Shown in pieces: positions 9,422 to 20,800 of a stretch of DNA of 64,000 bases (position 1 is the stretch's first letter; each line of letters starts with the position of its first letter). The notes beneath the pieces are model-generated. The model ran no database searches. It saw only the letters and a program-made list of their open reading frames with translations, and had not been told where the DNA came from. Source of the DNA: Craspedostauros australis. Lineage: Eukaryota; Bacillariophyta; Bacillariophyceae; Mastogloiales; Achnanthaceae. Both the position numbers and the translations under genes were made by a program. The stretch covers positions 372,001 to 436,000 of the forward strand of contig JAMXDE010000027.1 in assembly GCA_026770025.1 (NCBI GenBank), written 5' to 3'.

Positions 9422-10453
9422 TCAGGGGCGTTGCCATGTGCGTCCGACGTATTTGCGTGCAAGGCGGATTTGCATGGAATTGTCGCAGTCGGAGATGTGC
9501 GCGGCGCATGAGATCATAGCGGTTCGTTCGAACGATGATTGCGGCAGCGATTCATTCCGTGTCCAATGGACGTACAGCACGCCGCCATCCACGATGCCAA
9601 TCATTCCGTAGTTTGTTGCATCCATTCGGAAGGATTTAAATGCATGCACGAAGGAGCCATCCGATAAGTTATGCACATGAATCGAGAAGTAACAGTGTGA
9701 GTCGATTGGGATCGGGAGAGCAGGAACACCAGTGCGCACCAAGGTACGAGTGCGGAGTAATACCCATCTGGTGTCGATGTGACAAGCCAGTATGCGAGCA
9801 GAACGATGTGGACCGGGCGGAGAGGAAGTTGCGCATCTCTTCAATGATGAAACGTGGAAGGGTGAATTGGGATGCAAGCGTCCCATCTCCACGGCATCCA
9901 TGTACGTTGCCATTTCAGCAAGGCATTTCATCAAGGCTGCTGCATCATCTGTCGTATCGTACTGTCCGAGGTTTTCTGAATGTCTTGGCATTTGGCGTCG
10001 CGGATTAATGCGAGCGCGCTCGTCATGGAGCAGCAACGTTGCTGCTCCTTTTTATCACGCCTCCACCATGCTTCCATCTCTGCTTCTCAGACGACTCGAT
10101 CGTACCTCTGGCGTGTTCCTCGTCGCTTTGGCTTCAGGATGGCTGCTGATCACGTTGCGGCTGTTGTTGGCTGCTGGATACCTCTGGATATTGATTGCTG
10201 GCTGATGATGCCTTGCAAAGTGGCGGCCGATTGGTATTCTGAGACGGACATGACGATCTTCAGAGGTCGGGAAGTGACTTCCAGTAGTAGTGGTAGAAAT
10301 GGTGGTGATGGCGGTGGTGGCCAAGGTACGAGTATTAATGATGGCACGAGTAGCTCGTTGAAGCAGAGAAGTGACATGTGATGAGTGGTGTGGTGGTTGT
10401 TGTGAGTTTCGTTTTGATTTCGCCTTCGCGAGGGGGCTACTTCTTGTGTCCAT
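9422..10453 (-). CDS. Hypothetical protein, possible two-exon gene
   Basis: Two open frames in the same phase can be joined by a GT-AG intron at 9962-10105 (144 nt; donor GAG|GTACGA, acceptor GGACAG|TAC, phase 0 on both sides). The result is 295 aa: exon 1 10453-10106, exon 2 9961-9422. The N-terminal ~60 residues are rich in Arg, Ser and Thr and almost free of acidic residues, as in a mitochondrial presequence. The C-terminal half has globular-looking sequence (NYGMIGIVDGGVLYVHW). I do not recognise the family. If the splice is wrong, exon 2 alone has an ATG at 9991 giving 189 aa. It ends 156 nt before the Cys-rich gene on the same strand, so the two may be independent tandem genes. Confidence 0.35.
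10027..10048. repeat. Perfect 22-bp palindrome
   Basis: An 11-bp arm (GGAGCAGCAAC) is followed at once by its exact complement, centred on AACGTT, with five T residues directly after it on the plus strand. It lies inside the putative intron of the gene at 9422-10453. It could form a cruciform, or an RNA hairpin if transcribed. Confidence 0.7.
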
Positions 10454-13400
10454 GAAGGATCGCTGCCTTGATGCCAACTGGCGAAAACGCGGATCATTCA
10501 GTCCAGACGCGTGATACGTATGTGCCGATGGACAATACAAAACAGCCACGGATAAAGAACTGGTCTCCAAAACCTGAATGGAATGAATGTATACGAACAA
10601 TTTCAACTACCATACATATCAACGACGGAGATTCGTTGAACACATAGTAACATGTTGCGAATGAGTTATCATTGGACTTGTTTCTCTAGAGAGAGGCCCA
10701 GTCTAGCGAGAGGCTTCTCGTGCTTTTCTGCCTTGTGGACGAATTCCACATTTCCGATCCGAACTACGGCAACACAGAGGCAAAGGCTTCTCGAATGTGT
10801 AGATCGTACCACACATTTCGTCACGGCGACATTCATGCTGCATGCAGTACGAGTCACTCTGCATCTCAACATCATAGTCTTCATGCCGACGCCTTCAGGG
10901 TGCGTTCGCTATTCCTCTCAGTAGTCCCGTCTTTACTCTGCGCAGCACGCTTTCCTGAGCTGTTGGTGGCGGTGACCGCCGAAGGCGCGTGCTCAACTGC
11001 CACGGATGTCGTCCGAGAAGTGTCGCCCACTGTGCGGACTGTCCCGACCACGGAGCTTGAGAGTACTGGCGACCGATGACGCAGTAGGAATCAACGAAAG
11101 TTTGGCGACGGCGTAGTTGTGGTCGGATGCCAATGTACCAGCCAAGGCCCCAGCGCTCTAAACGAGAGGAACGATCCGGTGGCAACGATAACTGTGCTCA
11201 CTGGCTACTGACAAGTCATCGCAGCACATCTTCAACTTTGCTGGCTTCGATCATGCTCGCAACACCGAAGAGGTGAAGGCTTCGTCTTCTTTGGAACCAG
11301 CGGTCCCGGCACAGGCGATGATAGATCTAGACAGAAAGCTGGGAAGCGGATCAGAGAAAGGAAACGTGGGGGAGGCTGCGGACAGAGTGACACAAAAGTA
11401 CATGATCACATAGAGCTCTGGCAGGAACGGCATGGCAACAGTTTGAATCATCTGGCAGAGTTGAAATACTAGTCGGTTGGGTGAACACCACAAGAGAGAT
11501 CGCGATGGGGGATTATCGATGGGCGCAGTTTTGTGAGATTAGTTGTGTTCGACAAACATCACGTCGCCTCGTTTCTTCGTTTCATTTCTCCAATCATCGC
11601 GCACACGGGAAAGTCATGACATCGCTCAGAAGGCTTACTATTCTGCGGTTTAGCGCGCCCTTTGCCAAGTTGATGTGCCAAACACTTAACCGCCGTGCAG
11701 CTATTTATCTCTCAGATGGAACCTGATTTACGGTCGATCGAACAGACGTGCGCCAAACTCACAACAACAAATCTCACGCTCACATTTTCGATCAAGCGAC
11801 AGAACAACAGGCACCGACAAAGAGACGCAGCCTGGTGTCGATTACGACTACGAAAGGAGACGGCGCCAACTCGATCTTTGAAGCCTGCCAAATGTGTACA
11901 AGAACGGCGCTCACAATGGCGCACGACAGTGCCAGAAAGTTTGGATAGCTCAGCGCCCACCGCTGCGAGACCACTATCGCCTTTGTCTAACAATTCTATG
12001 GCTTTTGTTGCTGGTCTGGAAGTGGAGGGCGGAGGGAGGACGTTCCCGGCACCGTTCGCGGCATGCGCGGCGAGCGTACACCCTTGGCATCTGCTGCGTA
12101 AACATTATACGCACCTATTCTGTGGACACAATATGGACAATATCATGGCCGACAGGGCAATAACACCATGAACAGCAGACACTTCCAACAATAATATATG
12201 GAACTAACCAGCAGAGAGTCGAACATTGGTCAATCGAAGCATGAAGAGGCAGCAGGCACAGCGACACCTTCAGCCCCATGCAGGAACGATGCATTATTGA
12301 ACAATGTGAAAGTACAATGCAGTTGGTGTAGAAACCATATGCCACAATCAATGCAAGCATGGCACGCACTCATCACGAACATCGTTTTGTGGAGTGCAAC
12401 CACGAAAACAACACATTTTCGTGAGTGGGAAGCGCGCAAGATGGAATTGCGAAGTTGAGATGTTCCGATCAAACGGTTGATAGCGAACTGGAGAGGAGAT
12501 GACGATGAGCCGATTGGGTAGATGTGGCGACTGATGGATTTGGCTCAAATCACCACTAGTGAGGGGGCAGCATGTCTATTGCAAGGAGTCAACAGGACGG
12601 TTTCATCCATGCTATGGTTCCGGAAAGATGCGCAACAGAGTCTCGTGATGTTCTTGCTATTGGGAGTCAAGGTAAAATGGAAACTTCAGGAGTTGTGAAA
12701 AACCATTGGCGCCACAACTCTTTCGGCTCATTATGGCATTGCAGGTTTGGCACAGACACGACGCTCGGGCATCGATTTTGTGAAGCCAACAGCAACCCAA
12801 AGATCCCGGAAGCCCGATGGATGTCACTCGGTTTTGCCTCAATCCTCCATGGCTGTGTACAATTCTTTTCTACTCTCTCTTTGCGTGTGCGCAGAGAGAG
12901 AGAGAGAGAGAGAGATACTAATCGATCCTTCCCGGTTTCCAAAAGTACAATACAATGACTGTGCTTCGCGATTGACTGGTGAAAACTCTCTGAGCGCTGC
13001 CGTCCCATACCCGTGCTCCCACATTTTATGACACGAGGGAAGAGGATGGTTGATGCTGATGATGCCTGATCGTTTCAGCGATAGTGTTCGAGACCACCTC
13101 TCCATCGGAATAGGCGAGACAAACCGCCAATCCAATCCCGTGCTCATTTGGAATCTTGCTTCTGTGAGCATTCGTCTTGTTGACATAACCCCAGGGGAGA
13201 CCCACCGAAAATGTGGTTATGTCCACCGGTCAATGACGAATTGTGGACCAACGCAGCTTCACGGAGTCGGCCAATGAATGGCCCAACACACACGTGTCAT
13301 ACACACATGCGACTGCGATGAACTTTCTCTTTGACCCTTTGTTTGAACAACCGCCAAAACGCGCATGCGAAGCATGAGCAGAATACTCTTTGGTGCTTTG

Positions 13401-13991
13401 ACCCAGTCCCAATTTTGCCGCCAACTTTCAAGGCGACGGCATTTGATGCGTGCGGATCCACACATTTGCGCGTAGACGTTCCACCTCCACTGCTTTCACG
13501 GGCAGTTCTTCCTGTCCACTTTCTGAGTCGCAAAGGCGTGCTGGTCTGCTTTCGGCGCCAAGGAGAGCACCCGACGATTTGTGGCCAATCCCTTTGCCGT
13601 TCAGACTCTTCATCTAGTACGCAACGCTTTCCGGGCGCAACCTCTTCGCGGTCCTCACATCGGCATATCCCCAAGCGTGGCAGCGGTCCTCGACGAAATC
13701 ATCCCTTCTGGTCGGCTGATTAATTCTTCCCATATAGTAGCCTGTGCGTAGCTTCCATCACAATTCAAGCAAATACGCTGGCGAGGACAGTATTGCAGCG
13801 CCTCTCCATTTACCGTTTCATCCGAGCAGTAAAAGAAACGACGCAGCCAAGCCTCCATGGTCGTCGCCTGAGAGCAACCACACATCGAGAGGTCACCACA
13901 CACAAGGTACCAAAGGCAAGAATACGGACGGCTACGCGGCAAGGAAGCACAAAACGCCATTTTCCCTCAGAATCGCGGCCATCTCTCCTTT
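10454..13991. other. Gene-free stretch as far as can be seen
   Basis: Only short overlapping frames on both strands, without domains or good start contexts. The longest (11695-12171, plus) has a composition typical of chance frames. An (AG)n tract lies at 12893-12915. The final part must contain the promoter of the FG-GAP gene that starts at 14016. Confidence 0.4.
12893..12915. repeat. (AG)n microsatellite
   Basis: About eleven uninterrupted AG dinucleotides. Confidence 0.9.
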
Positions 13992-14015
13992 CGCCCATCC
14001 GAACCCTTCCCGACC

Positions 14016-17000
14016 ATGAAGTTCTCCATCATCGCGCTCGCATCAGCGCTCCTCCTCTCGGATCAAAGCGGGATCTTCGCGCAGAACACCAAGCTCGGTA
14101 AGCTTCCCATCATCACCATGACCGCACTGGTGGCCGTAATCTCGACATCGCGAAACCACCATACGTTACTGCTGAAGATGACGCCGACAATGATGCGTGC
14201 TTCCGGCGCAGCCTGCCGCTTCTGCCATCTCTCTGGAGTTGTGGCGATGGTGTTGCCGTTGGTTGCCTTCGCCACCACCAGCTGGAGCTGCGTCTACATC
14301 TACATCTGCCACAGCATAGCCTGCAATTGCTGCTGTGCTATTCCATCTCCTGCCGCATCCGCTCTTCGTAACACGTGTATATGCCGTATCATTCTCATCC
14401 ATTCCGTCCATTCATTTGTCAATTCATCCGTGCATCCATGCCTGCATGCATCAACGCTTCAATCGATCCTTCAATCGACGAACCATTCATTCACACGCTT
14501 CAACCGTTGCCCGGTTCCATCGCTTGATTCCGTCGCCTCTCGCATCGGCGCCCACTATCAATCCCTGTGTCCTCATGATCGACATAATCGACACGATCGA
14601 CCGGTCCATTGCACGCGGTCTACTTCCCAATGCACCATGCGACACTCAATCCTCTATGCTGCTGCTGGTATTGCTGCTGCCGCCGCATGGTCTATGACGC
14701 ATGGTCTATGACGCATGGTCTATGACGCATGGTCGATGATCTATTGTATGATCATCCATTGTCCACTATCAATACTCACCATGAATATATTCTACAATGC
14801 ACATACATACATCTGTATATGTAATGCACATGCACATATATACACATCTGCACACGTAATGCAAATACAATGCACACTGCACACTGCACCAACACAGTCC
14901 GCCGCACGCGAATCCGCAACCATGATGATGATGTTGATGACGAAAACTTCGCCTTCCGCCAGCGCATCCTCAAGGCGGAGAAGGCCAACAAGGGCGATAA
15001 CGTGGATTCGGATGACACTGCAACGCCGACCGCGATTCCGACATCGATGCCGACATCGATGCCAACATCCGCACCGACGGAGACCATGGTGGACCTGGAG
15101 GCTCGTCTCTCACAGCTTCAGGGCGATCTCACCCAGTGTCTCACGGATCTCGCCGCGCTGCTGAGCCAAGCTGCCGGAAGCGGCACGGCCGTCACGTTGA
15201 CGCCAACGGTTGACGGTGTCACCTTCGCCGACGACATCAACGGACAGATCGCGGAGGTCAGTGTGGAGCTGGAGTACTGCTTGCAGGAGAAGGCGCGCAT
15301 CATGGCCATCCTCGGACGAACCGAGATACCAACATCATCTCCGACATCGGCACCGACCGATATGCCGACATCAGCTCCGACATCGGCGCCTACATCGGCA
15401 CCGACTGCGCAGCCAAACAGCAATCCGACATCGGCACCGACTTCCGCACCAACATCAGCACCGACGTCGGCACCGACTGCGCGGCCAAACAGCAATCCGA
15501 CATCCGCGCCTACAGCGGCTCCGACTGCGCAACCGACTTCCGCACCCACATCGGCACCGACTTCAGCCCCGACATCAGCCCCGACTTCAGCCCCGACATC
15601 GGCACCTACGTCGGCCCCGACTGCGCGGCCAAACGGCAATCCGACTTCCGCACCGACATCGGCTCCGACTTCGGCACCGACTTCAGCCCCGACATCCGCA
15701 CCGACATCGGCTCCGACATCGGCACCGACATCCGCGCCGACGGAGACCATGGTGGACCTGGAGGCTCGTCTATCACAGCTCCAGGGCGATCTCACCCAGT
15801 GTCTCACGGATCTCGCCGTGGCGCTAAGCCAAGCTGCCCAAAGCGGCACGGCCGTCACGTTGACGCCAACGGTTGACGGTGTCACCTTCGCCGACGACAT
15901 CAACGGACAGATCACGGAGGTCAGTGTGGAGCTGGAGTACTGCTTGCAGGAGAAGGTGCGCATCATGGCCATCCTCGGACGAACCGAGATGCCAACATCA
16001 TCTCCGACTTCGGCACCGACTTCAGCCCCGACATCGGCACCGACTTCGGCACCCACATCCGCGCCTACATCGGCACCGACTTCCGCACCAACATCGGCTC
16101 CGACATCGGCACCCACATCAGCTCCGACATCGGCACCCACGTCCGCACCTACGTCAGCCCCGACTTCCGTGCCTACATCGGCACCGACATCGGCTCCGAC
16201 TTCGCAGCCGACTTCCGCGCCCACATCAGCCCCGACATCGGCGCCCACATCGGCTCCGACATCCGCACCTACGTCAGCACCGACTGATATGCCGACATCA
16301 GCGCCGACAAATCCGACCGCTCAGCCCACATCAGCCCCAACTTCCCAGCCCACATCGGCCCCAACTTCCCGGCCTACGTCGGCCCCGACCTCCCGGCCCA
16401 CATCAAGGCCGACCTCGGCGCCAACCAAAGAGTGCGTGGACGGTCAATTCCGTTCGGGTGCTTTCGGCGTCTCCCTCGCCACCAGCCGAAACTGGCAAGT
16501 GATCGGAAGATCCAACCAAACTCCCACTACAGATGGTCAGATCATCGTTGTCAATCGATTTGATCTCAACGACGAGACCGTCCTCTCCGAAGCAGCGCCA
16601 GGCGGGAACGGTCTTGGACCGTTCGATCTTGAGGTGTTTCTGGGTTTCTCTGTGGCCACCTCCGACATCGACGACGGAGGCACCGAGCTGGAGTACATCG
16701 TTGCCGGCTTCCCTATCGCCGATCTTGCGTATGTGTACGAATATGAGGCAGCTGAAAACAATTGGCTCGGACCATTGGTGATACCGGACGACTTGAATCT
16801 CGTGGGAGATGCCACCCGTCTCGATAATAACATCGACAACAGCGGTTTCGGGTACTCTGTTGACATAACGGCCGATGGGTCGGCAATCATTGTCGGAGCT
16901 CCATTTGCCCGAGACGGCAGAGGATTTGCTGCCTACTTTGAACCCTTGGAACCTGGCTGGAGTGGTACTATTCCTGTGCTGGTTACCATCTTGTTCGATC

Positions 17001-17644
17001 CTCAACCAGAAGAAGATGAAGAGTTCGGGATCTCCGTCGCCTTGGATGGGGATGCAATTCTCATCGGGGCGCATTTTGACAGAGTCGCCTTCAACTTCCA
17101 ACCAGGTGTCGCATACTACTACAGCAGCATTACCGCAGGCGCAGTCACTCTCAAGCCACAAGGTGACCGCAACGACGGGGATCAATTCGGAATCGACACA
17201 GACATCCGTGGCAACACGATCGTCATCGGGGCTGAAGCCGATGTGGGTTTGGGCACCCGCGCCGGTGCAGTCTTCGTGATCGTCCGACAGACAAACGGCA
17301 ACTTCGACGAGTTCCAGAAGATCACGCCTCCGGATGGTAGAACAGACGACTTCTTCGGATTCGCTGTCGCTCTGAGTCCCAATAAGTTGATCCTTCTCAT
17401 TGGATCTCCAGAGAATGATAACCCCGAGGGCACGAACGCTGGCGCGGTGTATTCGTACACCCGGGATGACACATCCAGCCAGTTCAGTTTCAGCCGCAGA
17501 TTCACTGCATGTGGTGCAGAGAACAATCAGTTCTTTGGCGAAGCCGTTTCCATCGATGGTGGTATTGCTCTGATGAGCGGCTACAGCATTGGTCCAAGCA
17601 GCAGCAGCGGTATTCTTGTGCGTGTTCCAGCAAGCGGGTTGTAA
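14016..17644 (+). CDS. Secreted PTSA-rich FG-GAP beta-propeller protein, copy A
   Basis: Two exons: 14016-14097 and 14898-17644 (942 aa). The donor is CTCG|GTAAGC and the acceptor CAACACAG|TCC. The 82-nt exon 1 leaves one base that completes a Val codon in exon 2, and the same model fits copy B. Exon 1 is a signal peptide (MKFSIIALASALLLSDQSG...). Two modules that are almost the same (about residues 91-170 and 312-390; MVDLEARLSQLQGDLTQCL) are probable helical or coiled-coil units, each followed by a long PTSA array. The C-terminus (about 539-942) has roughly six blades of FG-GAP type (GYSVDITADGSAIIVGAP, GFAVALSPN...LLIGSP), as in integrin-alpha propellers. It is probably a cell-surface or wall adhesin-like protein, the PTSA arrays acting as glycosylated spacers (inference). 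Confidence 0.85.
15331..16430 (+). repeat. 12-nt minisatellite coding for PTSA, copy A
   Basis: Two arrays (about 15331-15745 and 15990-16430) of the 12-nt unit ACATCGGCACCG and variants, encoding (PTSA)n with occasional PTDM, ARPN and PTSR units. The arrays flank the second helical module. Array lengths differ from copy B, as expected for slippage or unequal exchange. Confidence 0.9.
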
Positions 17645-17812
17645 CGATGAATACTTCATGGCGGTAACGTAACGCCTACTTGTAGGAGTAGGACAGATGG
17701 GGACGAGGCATGCGACATGCGCGGCTCATATTCCAGACAGCATCATATGCACGGCGAGATCTCTGCGGTCGTTGTCGTCTCTCTCCGCATCATCGAATCT
17801 CTTCTTCTCTGT

Positions 17813-20800
17813 CTGTACACGCACCCCTTTGGTCTCCTCTTCTCTCATAGTTGCAGATTAAAATACTTGTGACACATTGAAAGATGAATTGGGCATGGTA
17901 TTATCCAAGGACAATCGAGACAGAGAGTTCGTCTTTGCAGCCGAGTACGATGCGATGATCGACTCTTCCCTGCGCCGCTTCGCGCCGGTTGCAATCATAA
18001 CAATAACAGTCTCATTGTAGGAATGCAAAAGTAGATACGCAGCAGATGCCCCATTCGCCGCATGGTGCGTCTCGCGCGATAAGCCACCATTTATCGTGGC
18101 GGAATAGCTGCGCCTGTGCGGGAGTGATCTACAGCACGTCCAGCAGCACTTCTTGGATCTCGTGGCAACACATCCAGGAAACAACGGCAGGAGTTGGCCT
18201 GTTGCATTCTCTTCCATGTGCGAGTAAACGGGGCACTCCATTGGGTGATATTGGAATCTAGCTTTTCCGTCTGAGCACTTGTGCTGATGCTCTTTCGTTC
18301 CATGTGATCCTTTGTAACCATGCTCAATCTTCAGCATTTGTTTCTCTCCTCTTCTCTACCAGATCTATCCCACCAATACTACTGTAGAAAGCCAAGGCCA
18401 AATGCAATGTTTCACGAAGTAGGGAATAAAGACCAAGACTCTAGCTCCGAGATGCTTTGAGGAAGGGATGGTGTATTGATTGGTTGATACGACATAACAA
18501 CACTCAACCATTTTATACTCTCTTTGGTCTTTAGAGAATCACATGTCCTCTTCGTTTAGTCTCCATCTATTGTACTCTACTTCGATGCTCTTTGCTTGGC
18601 GAGTGCTTCCGAGCATGCGAGGCATCGTAGATCTCGTCGCCAAATCGAAGACGAACGTCGCCACCCAATTTCAAGTTACCCATTGAACAAATCAACAGAC
18701 AGACAGACACACAGAAAGACAGACAGACAGACAGAAAGACAGACAGACATAACACCTCAACTGACATACGCCAACACTGGAGAAACAGCCATTTGCCGAG
18801 CCTGCCCGCGACTGTGGGGCACCACTCTGCAGAGAAAACGAAGAACGAACCAAGACGCCCCTTGCCACAGGTTTCATTGGATCTTTCCAAACCAACATGC
18901 TCCAATGGACGAACAGATTGTGGAGCAACGTGTGAGGCAACTCTCCGAGGTACGCAAGCTGCCCACAAGACCACACAGAATTCTCTAAAGGTTATTCCAA
19001 GTACATCTCCTTATTGACAGATCGGCTGCTGTTGCTCCGAAGCAGGGGGAAGATAGCACAGTGGATTACCCCCAGCGTATCTGCCGGCCATCACCTCGAA
19101 ACCAGCAACAGAAACTCTCTCGAGAGCAACGATCAAGTATAATGCACGAGCACCGTAGCTCATATGGTACTGGTGACCATTCGGCGATCATTGCATGTCT
19201 CCTCAGTAGCTCCTCAGCAACTGGTGTTGATCATCCACACCAGTCGCTACGCAGGGACTGCGTGGACCAATATTGAGTTCCGCGATCTTGTATTGGTATC
19301 AACACGAATTTGCTTGTGTTGTCTTTGTGGTTGTGTCACGCGTTTTTTCGTTGGTTTTCCTGGCTCCAAAGGAGAACCGGCCCCAGAGCGAAGGGTCGCT
19401 CCTTGGCAACACAGCAATACAAAACAGATTTGCAGCCAACGATTCAAGATGGTCCCAACTTGGGATGAGCAGAGTATAGCATCGTAACGGAGGATTCTAT
19501 GCGAGATTGGCAGCAACTTGGAGAAGGACAAACCGTTGCGAAGGGAGCCAGTGAATTTTGATCTACTGTGGCTCTGCTCGACTTTCTGCGAAAAGTCCGT
19601 TTGCTCGTTTGTTGGAGAGAGAACCGACGCTCGTTGCAATGTTGGTTTCACCATCACTCCCACACAAGACTGTTATGGTTGAACCGACAAGCGGTCGTGT
19701 GTGCTGCTAAGTCTGACGCTATAATACTTGCGAGAAGGTGGCCGCATAGAGTATGTTTGACTCTAATACATGATGGGCATTGAATGCTGTGTTGAACATT
19801 GTGCATAGTAAAGAGGCAGCTCCAGCAAGATGTGCGAGATTGGTCATGGTGCATACTCCGCTCGTATTGCACGGTAAGAGCAAAACGAAAAGCATCCATG
19901 ATGGTGTGGGTTTGATGCGTCCACCACAAAGACAACTGACGATTGTCATGCACGTACTCGACGTTGGTTGCGTATGCTGTATACGTAGGCTGCCAAGATG
20001 CAATCTCTCATGTGCTTTGCACATTCACCAGCGTGTGTCGCAGGCTTCACCCATCATCTCTCTGCTGCGAGCATTATAACATCGTCGCGCCACAGTGAGG
20101 AATCGATTCCGACCCCATGCTGTCAATGCCTCTTGACCGGAGTACTCTATTGCGGATTATCGCAAGTTCACGCACCATAATGGAGGCATACTCGAGTGGT
20201 AGGTGGTTGCCGAATGAACCACAAGGTGTCTATCCCGAGGCTGGGCAGCCATTGCTCCAAGCATTCTGTTGCCAAGAACGATCCGCCACTCGTCATCCGT
20301 CATCCGACAGCATCCAGCCGTTGTTCAGAATCAACGAAGGTGCTTCCCAAAACGCACTGCAGCTTGCCCCAAGTCCCAGGGAGCAGTGGTGTAATGATGG
20401 CCTTATCTCTCGATGAAACACATGCATTCCATGCCTGCACAATCAGTGGTCTGTCTTCATGGTACGACCGCAGAGGCGCCGAGTTTCGACGGATCGATGA
20501 TTCTTGGGTTCGTCTCGCTGGATATATGTAGCAGAGATCTACAGAGAGATAGAGAGACCGTCCCTATATGATATGGTTGGAAAGCGTAGCAAAGGGTACT
20601 CGTGGCATGATGGCCATAATACTTCATCATCTTCAAAACGACACAAGTCGTTCAGCTCAATGGCGAGAGACGACAATAGTGGGCGTGGGCGTGGAACCTG
20701 TGCTTGGATGCACACGATCTTTAACATAACTCCAGCCTCTCACCTTGACGAAAGTGGGCGGCATTGCGATCGGTAACATCAACGATGCTCTGTTCCAGAG

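Larger units (their letters stand above)
13992..17812 (+). repeat. Direct duplication, copy A (~3.8 kb)
   Basis: From CGCCCATCCGAACCC at 13992 to about 17812 the sequence is repeated at 22969-26774. The match covers the start-codon region, an 800-nt intron, the coding region and about 165 nt of 3' flank (TAACGCCTACTTGTAGGAG and onwards). Similarity stops abruptly at both ends. Intron and flanks match about as well as most of the coding sequence, so the duplication is recent or the copies are being homogenised. Confidence 0.85.

Noticed and set aside
10027..10053. Rho-independent terminator (palindrome plus T run)
   Set aside because: The window is eukaryotic nuclear DNA, where this signal has no such role; kept only as a palindrome.
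15118..16248. 376-codon minus-strand frame of (GADV)n repeats, and similar frames at 24109-24717 and 24748-25215
   Set aside because: It is the complement of the PTSA minisatellite. The 12-nt unit has no stop in several frames, so long frames appear automatically, with no start context or domain.
18567..18976. Frames on both strands over the CAGA repeat, with Cys/Val/Ser-rich or Asp/Arg/Gln/Thr-rich products
   Set aside because: They arise from the tetranucleotide repeat, and the surrounding sequence has no coding signal.
20170..20215. Sequence resembling a tRNA A box (ACTCGAGTGGTAGG)
   Set aside because: No matching B box or cloverleaf arms downstream.
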